From assembly GCA_014904985.1 (NCBI GenBank), contig MU129154.1, positions 3,408 to 24,132 on the forward strand: DNA of 20,725 nt. Reading direction: 5' to 3'. Numbering within the stretch: position 1 is the first letter of the stretch; every line of letters starts with the position of its first letter. The position numbers were made by a program, and so were the translations under genes. Positions 10,586 through 18,269 of the stretch are shown piece by piece. This stretch comes from Hydnum rufescens UP504. Taxonomy: Eukaryota; Basidiomycota; Agaricomycetes; Cantharellales; Hydnaceae. The notes under the pieces were generated by a model, which saw nothing but the letters and a program-made list of their open reading frames with translations, searched no databases and was not told the origin of the DNA.

Positions 10586-11651
10586 TATAGAAGAAGGATT
10601 GGGAGCTCCGATGACTGTCAAATCAAACTCTGGTTCAGCCAGTGTGTAGATGGGAGACTGTATTTCTGTTTTTATTCAATGGGCTGGTTCGCTCTGATGG
10701 TTGATCACTCTCTAACAAGTTGTGTATGGTATTCAGTGATGGTAAGGCAATGGTATGGACTAGCTATAGTCAATGATATATCGTGGGATGCTTATGAAAG
10801 GCTTATATGTGTTGTATTGAACTGTTTACTGCTATTTGTGTGTACCTATTTGTGTCCTCCTGGTCAAAATGCGGATTCTAAAGAGGGTTCTGGACTAGTT
10901 TAAGCTTGATTCAGTGTGTCAATGTATTTCTTTCTTCTTCTGACTTGACTTTATTATTACTCACCTTTCCTTGGATGTCCAGCAACTCTAACCTTAGGTC
11001 CTGCAACTATCCTTGGCTTAGTATTTTGCGTAGAGGGCTTCCAGTGACTTAGTCTTAACAACCTTGTATATGACTTAGCTCCAGATGGCTTTCAGATCAG
11101 TACTCTCTTCAGATGCAAGCAGATTTGTAGACAGTAGTATATTCCAGTAGTGAGAAGATGATGGGGGGATACAGGAAAATCTACCAGCTTTTATACCTTT
11201 CTGAAGGTGGCTGTTGTAGGGGTTTTCTGCCGATGTTCAGAAGAAAACAAGAGCAAGTCAAATGACAGAGTCTAGACTTAGTCTTTAGTAAACGACAAGG
11301 AACTGGTTCTTATTACTGAGATAGGCGTAAGAATCAAGGGCTGGATATAGGGGTAGAGAGAGTGTGTGGAGGGTTTGGATGAAAGAGATGAAAGGTTGAA
11401 AGGTTGGTGAATAAGGGCTAAAGCATGAGAAGGGTGTGAAGTCGATCAAGAACTTAGGTAAGACTTGTTACAGGTTACTAAGGGCCTTAAATCCTCTCCA
11501 AGTGTACTGAAGATCTTCCTCTTGATAAGCTGTGCTAGACTTATTTATGCTAGGCTTAAGCTATTGAGGGCTTGGTCTTCCAATACTTGTGAAGTCAGAT
11601 TTCTCCTTTTCTACTGTAGAACTTAGTCTAGTGTGGCTAAGGTGATCTGTA

Positions 11652-11749
11652 TGTGTGAAGAAAAGAGGGATTGCTAGGGAGCTACCTCCAGATTTCTTCT
11701 GGGTGTGTGAAGAATAGAGAGACTGCTGGGGGCTACCTCTGAATTTCTT
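11652..11749. repeat. 52-bp direct repeat, two copies
   Basis: Two adjacent copies begin TGTGTGAAGAA at 11652 and 11704 and both run through GCTACCTC to ATTTCTT. They differ by about nine substitutions and one indel. No function apparent. Confidence 0.8.
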
Positions 11750-12306
11750 GTCTTTCTACCTAAGATTCCCCCTCCTTTTATGCCTGTCAGAGAGCCCCTA
11801 TTACGAAGCATTCCCCTGTCTAGTTATAGAAGGATGGGAAATGACCCTTTTGTTCTATCCTAAAAATAACCTATGACTCATCTATGACTCATATGCCTTA
11901 TTGTTCCTAAATGAACTTATTGTTCTACCCTAAAATATCTTATGACTCACACATTCTAGAAGGGTGTAGCACAGCAATGGTTCTAGAAGGGTGGAGTCCA
12001 TGTTCTAGAAGAGTGGAGTCCATGTTCTAGAAGAGCACAGCATCTCCTAATGGTGTTGCTATGGTGCCTTTATGAGGTCTAATTTAGGGTTGCTATGGCC
12101 CTTAATGTTTCCCTCAATATTGACTACTATTTATGGATCAAAAGGACTCTTAAGTCCCGAGGCTAGCCTTACCAGGTTACCTAATTACATGTCTAGGTTG
12201 CCTGGCTTTACTAGTGTGGCTGCCTGGTAAGACTTAGAGCTGAAATAGCCTAAAAAGCATTTCTTTGACCCAGATATGCTTGTACTTCTACAGCTGTGTT
12301 TAAAGA

Positions 12307-12334
12307 ATATGACTCACTCCCAGGTGAGTCATAT
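12307..12334. repeat. Perfect 11-bp inverted repeat with 6-nt loop
   Basis: ATATGACTCAC at 12307-12317 is the exact reverse complement of GTGAGTCATAT at 12324-12334, separated by TCCCAG. Each arm carries a TGASTCA heptamer. It could form a small hairpin or a paired binding site. Confidence 0.85.
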
Positions 12335-12354
12335 GTGAGAACAATAGGGTTGTC

Positions 12355-12550
12355 AAGGAGGGTGAGTCATTCATAAAGTGGTTGCATGATAGGTGAGTCA
12401 TTCATAAAGTGGTTGCAAGATAGGTGAGTCATTCATAAACAGAACAAAAGGGTTGCTAAGAAGGTGTTATCTTTCATAAAGTGGTTGCAAGGAAGGTGAG
12501 TCAATCATAAACAGAACAAAAGGGTAGTCAAGGAGGTGTTATCTTTCTTA
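12355..12550. repeat. 31-bp and 72-bp nested tandem repeats
   Basis: GGTGAGTCATTCATAAA starts at 12361, 12392 and 12423 (period 31) and again at 12495 (period 72) as GGTGAGTCAATCATAAA. Words GTGGTTGCA, ACAGAACAAAAGGGT and GGTGTTATCTTTC recur within the longer unit. No coding function. Confidence 0.85.
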
Positions 12551-12633
12551 TCTGTGGGGTTCTAGAAGTTATTTGTGGCAATGGGAGATGAAATCAAAGG
12601 ATATTTCCGAGTTCTTGGAGATTAATTTGTTTG

Positions 12634-12704
12634 TAGTCCAGTGGTTAAGATGTTTTTGTTGCTGGTTGATAATGGGGACAAGTGCATGGGATGGGATTCG
12701 ATGC
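12634..12704 (+). other. RNA polymerase III-like A and B boxes (possible SINE head)
   Basis: TAGTCCAGTGG at 12634-12644 fits the tRNA A-box consensus TRGYNNARNGG, and GGATTCGATGC around 12694-12704 matches the B box (WTCRANNC core), about 50 bp apart. The flanks do not fold into a tRNA cloverleaf (no acceptor or T stem), so this is not a functional tRNA gene. A tRNA-derived SINE relic is possible; the match could also be chance. Confidence 0.3.
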
Positions 12705-13165
12705 AGAAACAACAGTTTGCATCCGTAATAGACGTTCTTGGTATCATTCGATGTGGATTTTTAACAGCTTTCTGGGAGCGGTGGTTTTGAGCAGATCCGG
12801 TGTAAACTGACAGAGAAATTCGTTTTTTACTGATGGGTGTTGATTCTGATAGTAATATCGTTCTGTAGAGTTCAGTTTTGATCTGTTCTTCGCGTGCTCA
12901 GTACTGTTGGATGTGGATTTTTTATATCTTTCCAGGCGCAGTTGTTTCGAGAGGATTAAATGCGAACTGACGGAGAAATTCGTTTTTTACTGAAAATATC
13001 AGATTTTGATAGTAAAATTAATCTGGAGAGTGCATTTGTGGTCCGTTCGACTTGTGTTTGGTACCATTCAAAAGGTGTGAATCGTGGCTTTCCGAGAGCT
13101 ATATGGGCGTACCTCTCTGATCAAAACTGACAGAGTAATCAAACGAACTCTGTTTTCATGCATAG
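12705..13165. repeat. 160-bp tandem repeat, three diverged copies
   Basis: The core AACTGACAGAGAAATTCG recurs with its C at 12807, 12967 and 13127, exactly 160 bp apart. Flanking blocks also align: GGATGTGGATTTTT near 12750 and 12908, CTTTCTGGGAGC / CTTTCCAGGCGC / CTTTCCGAGAGC, and TTCGTTTTTTACTGA in the first two copies. The third copy decays after AGTAATCAAACG. No reading frame spans the copies. Confidence 0.8.
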
Positions 13166-13642
13166 CCATAATTAATTTCGTAATAGGTCACATGATCATT
13201 CCAATGGCTGGGATCAATAGATATTTGCATTTTCTGATACTGGATGTTTTTATCTTCCACAGATGGTGAACACTTTTAATTGCAGCCCCTTGCAATGTCT
13301 TTTATCTTTCCCTGGTTTATACAACTGAGCCTGAGTCGCCTTTCCTTGTGTAATACCACCATTTCCACCCTTCAAACCAAAGCGAAATCTCCTGCAAGTT
13401 TATACTTCGAATTTGGTGATAGAAGTCACTTATTGTCAGGTATGGATCTTTTAATATCCACGTTTTCAATAGGTTTTTCTTTGTATAAGTCTTGGATTAT
13501 CGAGTGAACACCCACTTTGGATTACATTGTTCAGGTGGAGGTCAAGAGAATCTGTGGAGAAGGTTTGACGAGGCACAGATATGTTTTCTGGAATGTGGAG
13601 GAGAAGGACAAATTCGATTTCGAGGTTGTGACATAATGAGGG
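13166..13642. other. Spacer with no recognised feature
   Basis: Short open frames here show no homology I recognise and no consistent splice structure. It may contain further decayed exons of the reverse-strand gene described downstream. Confidence 0.4.
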
Positions 13643-13840
13643 TCAATTGTTGAACGGTTCTCCAAACTCATACGTTGTCCAATCAACTCTTTTTGTCTTC
13701 ATAATGCCATCAAACACAACTTGGGGATTTGGGAAATAACAGATGATCATATGGGATTCGAGGTGGGTGAATGGTTCAGGATAGAGATAGTCGAATTGCC
13801 GGTAAATGATTGTGTGAAGTTCCAATGGCATGGTGAACAC
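13643..13840 (-). pseudogene. Possible downstream exon of the two-module unknown gene
   Basis: The minus strand reads an aromatic-rich peptide with HTIIYRQFDYLYPEPFTHLE, then SHMIICYFPNPQVVFDG and RVDWTTYEFGEPF, ending at a stop near 13643. The composition looks like real protein rather than noise, and it lies in the same orientation, about 220 bp past the second module at 14058-14348. No homologue is recognised. It may be a third, more diverged module or a separate exon. Confidence 0.35.
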
Positions 13841-14057
13841 TTTTGATTTGTACCTTGGGGATAGTCGTTCAATTTGCTTTTATGTCATTTTTGCATCCAT
13901 TGGTCTGTGATCATGTGTCAACCTTTAATTTTGCTTAGGCTTCCCATGAGTTCGGATTCCTTCATTGATCAACAGGGTCACTTGTTTCACACTTCACTAT
14001 TGTTCCCTTTTTATATCAATGTCTTTGGGTGGAGGTGGAGGTTTATTTCATAATTGA

Positions 14058-15066
14058 TTATATGATGATTGGGATCGTGTGGGTGAAATATGGGTGGGGG
14101 CACTCTTCATCCTCCAAGTCTCCAAATACTACGATAAAATGAATGATCTGAATGAGGAGGTGACCATCTGAACTGAAGTCTTTGATTTGGATTTGATTCA
14201 GGCGAGCAAAATAAAAGTGTTCGTTGTTGTTTTTGGCGTCGGGATAAAATGTGCCAAATTCCCCTACTTGTAGCGATAGGAAGGGCGAATTGTGGGTAAT
14301 TATGTATACTTTTAAGCCAATTTCAGTTTCTGGCATTGTCATGAAGTCCTGACATGAAAGAGAAATCCCATCGGCAGTTGAATTCGAATCGCTGCTTGAG
14401 TTCTCGATATCGTCTAGGTTCCTGTTTGTTTAGTGAACATCCTTAATGATTGCGGTTTTTACATACTGGTTGAACTCATGGCTTTTGAGGTTGTAATAGA
14501 AAGGTTTTAGGATTTGTGGATGAAGGCGTTAGGTCCGCGTTTTTGATGGCTTTTATGTTTGATTTTATACACGTGATTAGATTTGTAATTTCATGCTTTC
14601 CTTTTATGGTGTTTTTCATTTATCCGAGTGTTTCCATGAAAATATTTCATTCAAATTTTTATGGAGGTGATTCGACAATGATGATGTGGATTTATACGGG
14701 AGGGAGGTGAACGAAAGTAGGAAGGTTGACCACGTCTCTATCAACATTTCCAAACACGATGAGCCTTATCTGCACCTTCACATGAAAATCATCGCCTTCA
14801 GAGTGGTCTCAAATTATGCAGTATGATTCGATGCGGGCAAGTGTATATGTTTGGACTGCATTTGTTGTGCTGGGGCAAAAGTAACCCATTCATCTGATAT
14901 TGATTTTGAGAATTGGATTGTTGTGGTCTCTGACATGTTGTGTGAATTGTACAAAGTGCCAGTTTATCTCGTCTGGGATTTGTATGTCATCAAGATCAGG
15001 TGTAAGTTCAGTATGGATTTCTGGGAAGCCATTGGTGAGCACATTGGTAGGCATAATGGATGACAT
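14058..15066 (-). pseudogene. Fossil gene of unknown function with two homologous ~90-residue modules
   Basis: Module 1 starts at ATG 15066-15064, one base after a GT-AG intron (15068-15120) that would lie in the 5' UTR, and runs to about 14697. Module 2 follows an acceptor at 14349 and runs 14348-14058. They align without gaps over 18 positions (HNNPILKINIR, stop, MGYFCP against HNSPFLSLQVGEFGTFYP), continue with equal spacing to ARIESYCI and ARLNQIQI, then share IVFGN/VVFGD and an aromatic end (PTFVHLP / PYFTHTIP). Module 1 has in-frame TGA at 14890-14892 and 14809-14811; because the aligned module reads through these positions, they are nonsense mutations rather than introns. The 14349-14696 stretch is not resolved into exons. 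I do not recognise the family; similar beta-rich modules may occur in uncharacterised Agaricomycete proteins. Confidence 0.5.
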
Positions 15067-15173
15067 TCTACCCCTTTTTAAGTAAGCATTGTATGAACTT
15101 TAGAAATTTTGTTAACATACGTTTTTCAGAGTCGTAGAGATGGAATAAGGGGGAGAGAATTTGTGTTAGAGGT

Positions 15174-15183
15174 GCTTTTTATA
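15174..15183 (-). promoter_or_regulatory. TATA box of the two-module gene
   Basis: On the minus strand CCACCTATAAAAAGC (15188-15174) contains a strong TATA element. It is followed by a pyrimidine-rich stretch (TCTCTCCCCC) and, about 55 bp on, the donor GTATGT of the 5' UTR intron at 15120. A nearly identical 14-mer, CCACCTTTAAAAAG, lies upstream of the gene at 16133-17828 (18090-18077). Confidence 0.5.
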
Positions 15184-15699
15184 GGTGGCTTGAGATGGTC
15201 TGGATTCAACAGGGTCTTTTAGATTTTCAGGGTGTTTGATTCGGGTTCAGATTCAGCATATTTCTAATTGTTTATTGGTTAATTCTTGTTGTTTGTAGAT
15301 TCATGGTGTGGTGCTTTTTACGGGCTTGGTTCAGGCTATATGGGCCATAACTTGTTGAGTTTTGACTTTGACTTTGGTCTCTGGTTTTTTTTTTTTTTTT
15401 TTTTGACTAAGTTCAAAAGACCTTAGGCGAAATCAAACACATTTTTAAAGGGGAGGAATAGAAGATTTTAGATTTTACTAGTAGCAGTTTTCAGGCGAGC
15501 TCATACAATAAACAGAGAACTGAGAGAAAAATAAAAGTTTTCCTTGGTCAACAGGCGACATATTTGGGACATTGGTCTTGGAGCATATTGTGAAGGGAAC
15601 ATTCGAGGCACAGATTTTATTGTTAAGGATGGAATCAGTGAGAAAGGAAGAAAGAGAAAAGACAGAGGGGAGTGGGGAACAGATCGGATGCCTATGAAA
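15184..15699. other. Spacer with poly-T tract
   Basis: No convincing gene. A run of 20 T occupies 15385-15404, which on the minus strand is a poly-A followed by CCAGAG; it could be a retroposon tail or a simple homopolymer. GGTGCTTTTTA recurs near 15172 and 15311. Confidence 0.55.
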
Positions 15700-16030
15700 C
15701 GCGGGGTTATGAGTCATGAGGTTACGAGGTGTGAGATTGTGAGCCACAACATACGAGGTACGAGTTGCGAAGCGGGAGGTTACGAGGCGCGAGATGATTG
15801 TGGGTCGCGGCATATGAGGTACAAGTTGCAAAGTGGGAGGTTATGAGGCGCGAGGGCACAAGGTGTGAGATACGGGATGCGAGATGCGAAGATATGGGAT
15901 GTGAGGTGTGAGGATGTGGGATGCGAGGCACGAGGATATGGGATGTGAGGCACAAGGATACAGGATGCAAGGTGCAAAGGTACGAGACATGAGGATATGA
16001 GGTGTGAGATACGAGATGTGAGGCGTGAGA
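15700..16030. repeat. CpG-decayed degenerate tandem repeat field
   Basis: An array of short words of the form RYGAGG and GATRYGRG with an embedded 61-bp-period duplication: 15750-15793 and 15811-15854 align over 44 bp with five differences, all CG in the first copy and TG or CA in the second. The rest of the field shows the same CG/TG/CA alternation (GCACGAGGATATG against GCACAAGGATACA). Long open frames on both strands are repeat artefacts, although one minus frame could extend the upstream gene through a 51-nt intron (16077-16127). Confidence 0.85.
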
Positions 16031-16132
16031 TTGCGAGTTTAGTTGATGTTGGTGCTTTTTGGGTCTGATGTAGAATTCGTGAGTTTTGCTATTGTAAGGC
16101 CAGAAAGAGGTAAATAGGTACATGACATTGGG

Positions 16133-17828
16133 CTACCACCTGTTTGAATCAACATCGGAGTCTTCGGTGGCTGGGTTGGATGGGAGGTCCACAAGCTCAT
16201 AGGGGGCGGCTGGGTTTTTCTTGAACTCAGCCCATTCATTGTCTCGGAGGTCATATTGTATATTGCGAATGTGCCTAGTATAGTAAAGGACTGCTCGATC
16301 GTCAGGTACGATTGCCAGAAAGGACTCATCTGTTTCACAGAGAGATGATGCAAGCTGGGATATCGCAGGAGCGATATGATGATGGAGAGCGAAGGCCAAG
16401 GATGGTGTATCTAGTCGATGGTGTTGTCATATGATATCGGCTGCCTGGATAAAAATGCGGGATAGTCTGTCAGTCTGCGATACATGATATGCTGAAGGAT
16501 AGAGAAGGCGGTCATGCCAGTTAGCAACGCATTCCTCATTGCGAGCTAACTTGGTGTTGTGATTATCAAGTATTTTGGATCTCGTTTCGAGGTCAGCTTC
16601 TCGTTGATGTAGAGTGGATGAAAGAAGTGCAAGAGGCGGCGTGAGAGAATCGATTTGCATATTATAATTGGCGACCATGCGACTTAATTGGTTGAGAAGG
16701 TCTGCATGCTGCTTTATGTCCTCATTATGCTTATCTTTGTACTCTTGTCGAACATCGTCTAATCGCTGCGCAGCGTTGTGCTCGCAATCCACAATTGCCT
16801 GTCTGTACGATGGCCATGCACAGTACGAGTTTGCATTTTTGCTGGGCCATGGGATACTGATTGGTTGCTTATAAAAGTTGCAAGGAGCGCACAGAGGAAG
16901 TTTTGAGGAGTATGATAAGTGGGATGAGAGGCGGGACGATGGGTGAGAAGAGTTTGTCGAGTTTGAAGTCAGTGAGTCGGTGGAGGAGTGGAATATATCG
17001 CGTAATTGCTGATCAGTTGGTGACCTAGCCTGATTCACAGTCTCTTCCTTGGGATTGTGATTTGAGTCAGCTTCTTGTCGCAATGCAAACAGATCTGATA
17101 TAGTAGTACCTGGCGCGAACGATCTGAGAGGGATCCGGGTCTGGGTGGACGTCAGAAGTTGCAAGTTGATGGCATGTCGAGCTTCAGCATCTACCAGTTG
17201 GTCTTCTACGTTCCTTTTTATATTTTGATCCTGTTTGATCTCTTGTTGGGATATAAGATAGTCGGGGCCCGATAAAATAGACTGGATAGATTTAATGCAT
17301 GGGTTGGGGATCTGATGGTATAGCATGAGACGTGGGTCGATCGTTAACTGGGTATTAAGGCCTACAGGTTGACTAGGTTTGGACTGTTCGTTGTTATTGT
17401 ACATTTTTATGATTTGATGTGAAGACGGGTTGACTGAATCAGGCCAAAAGCTCTGGGGGACGTTAACAGCGTGCTGATCTGTAGATGCTGGGTTTCGTAC
17501 CTCGTCTATCTCGTCTTTCTCCTTTGGCGAGGAGCTGAAGAAGGTATCGTTGCCAAGCTTGAGTTCGGTTAGCTGCATAGGAGGCACAGGCGAAGGAGCA
17601 GGTGTATTGATATACTGGAATGTGTAGTCAGGAGTTGAGGCCGCAGTGAGGTCAAGCAAGGCTGAGTTGGACATAGCAAGGGTACTGAGGAGATTCAGAT
17701 GATGATTGGCTGATGCGAAGTCGTCCAGATGATGGTCAGCTGGTATTTTTTTTTTGTTAGTGGTCATTCGTGCTTTTATACCTGTTGTCCTTACCTGTGC
17801 CTGAGCCTGATGACTTGTTTTTCGTCAT
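16133..17828 (-). pseudogene. Unknown coiled-coil protein gene with one intron and one in-frame TGA
   Basis: Start ATG 17828-17826 (MTKNKSSGSGT), then a 55-nt intron 17794-17740 with donor GTAAGG, branch CACTAAC and acceptor ACCAG; phase is preserved into ADHHLDDFASAN. The frame then runs uninterrupted to TGA 16429-16427 (about 448 codons), and continues in the same frame after the stop as QHHRLDTPSLAFALHHH to a final stop at 16133 (about 97 more codons). The N-terminal half is Ser/Thr/Pro/Asn-rich and probably disordered; residues roughly 300-430 are strongly helical (RLDDVRQEYKDKHNEDIKQH; LHQREADLETRSKILDNHNT), suggesting a coiled coil. No catalytic motif or zinc knuckle is visible, so a Gag role is not supported, although its position just past a Ty3 pol and LTR-like DNA leaves that possible. 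CGA to TGA is the likely lesion. Confidence 0.6.
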
Positions 17829-18269
17829 GGGACAGAAGTTCTAAGCGAAATCAGACGATAACTACCCAGCGGAGTCATCCTTAGGTCGTTGTGTGAAGTG
17901 TTGTTCATAGATATGAGTGGACTGATAGAAAAGAAAAAAGAGAAAGCAATAAGTGATAATTTACGTGATTTAAGTTAAGGAGAAGCAAGAGGAGGTGATT
18001 GTCGACAGTTGTGATTATCTAGGCATCGTGGAAGGAGGATGTGGGCAGAGGGATGTTGATTTTGCAGTGCAGTCTTCTTTTTAAAGGTGGTAGTGTCGAT
18101 TTTTGTGGGTACGGCACATTCCGCGACTCAACGCCTCATGGCCCCAGGGTGACAATCGTGGGATTTTCTTAGTCCCACATCGTTGGAGTGATCTCAGATC
18201 CATATGGTTACCAATAAATTCGTGATGTGGCTTTAGTCGAAATAATTTCAGGGATTTCCTTTTTAAGAC
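17829..18269 (-). promoter_or_regulatory. LTR-like or promoter region between Ty3 pol and the coiled-coil gene
   Basis: Reading the minus strand, the sequence after pol contains TGTCACCCTGGGGCCATGAG from 18154, GTGCCGTACCCAC, a TATA-like CCACCTTTAAAAAG (18090-18077), then a pyrimidine-rich leader (CTTTCTCTTTTTTCTTTTC) and the ATG at 17828. This layout, with a TGT start, TATA and CT-rich leader, is what a Ty3/gypsy 3' LTR looks like, and equally what the gene's own promoter would look like. No second LTR is in the window for comparison and no clear primer-binding site follows. An imperfect inverted repeat (GTGGGA...TCCCAC) lies at about 18158-18178. Confidence 0.4.

Larger units (their letters stand above)
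11874..12560. promoter_or_regulatory. Cluster of heat-shock-element-like and AP-1/GCN4-like motifs
   Basis: TTCTAGAAG, whose TTCnnGAA core is the inverted pair of a heat shock element, occurs at 11954, 11981, 12003 and 12025 (spacing 27, 22 and 22 bp) and again near 12550. TGACTCA or TGAGTCA occurs at 11874, 11885, 11943, 12310, 12325, 12362, 12393, 12424 and 12497, several as ATGACTCAT, the ideal GCN4 site. Several of the later sites lie inside tandem repeats and are therefore not independent. A regulatory role is inference only; no adjacent promoter or gene is evident. Confidence 0.35.
10586..12630. other. Gene-free repeat-rich region
   Basis: No reading frame here resembles a protein or continues across plausible introns. 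From 10586 to 11640 nothing distinctive is seen apart from reiterated CTTAGTCTTA-type words near 11040-11300. From 11640 it holds a 52-bp direct repeat, clustered TTCTAGAA and TGASTCA motifs, a short hairpin and 31/72-bp tandem repeats (listed separately). It could be a solo LTR, a non-autonomous element or an old insertion whose coding part is lost. Confidence 0.5.

Noticed and set aside
10329..10903. Forward ORFs of about 70 codons
   Set aside because: Look like chance frames opposite the KDZ 5' region; no recognisable motifs.
12355..12550. CRISPR-like array
   Set aside because: Repeats are adjacent or nested without unique spacers of constant size, in a eukaryotic setting.
12634..12704. 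A true tRNA gene
   Set aside because: No acceptor, anticodon or T stems can be formed around the A and B boxes.
13084..13507. Short forward ORFs
   Set aside because: No family resemblance, no splice continuity, AT-rich background.
18172..18182. GTCCCACATCG matches the plant snRNA upstream sequence element (RTCCCACATCG), with an AT-rich stretch downstream
   Set aside because: No snRNA-like sequence follows, the genome is fungal, and the word is part of an imperfect inverted repeat beside the Ty3 element; treated as coincidence.
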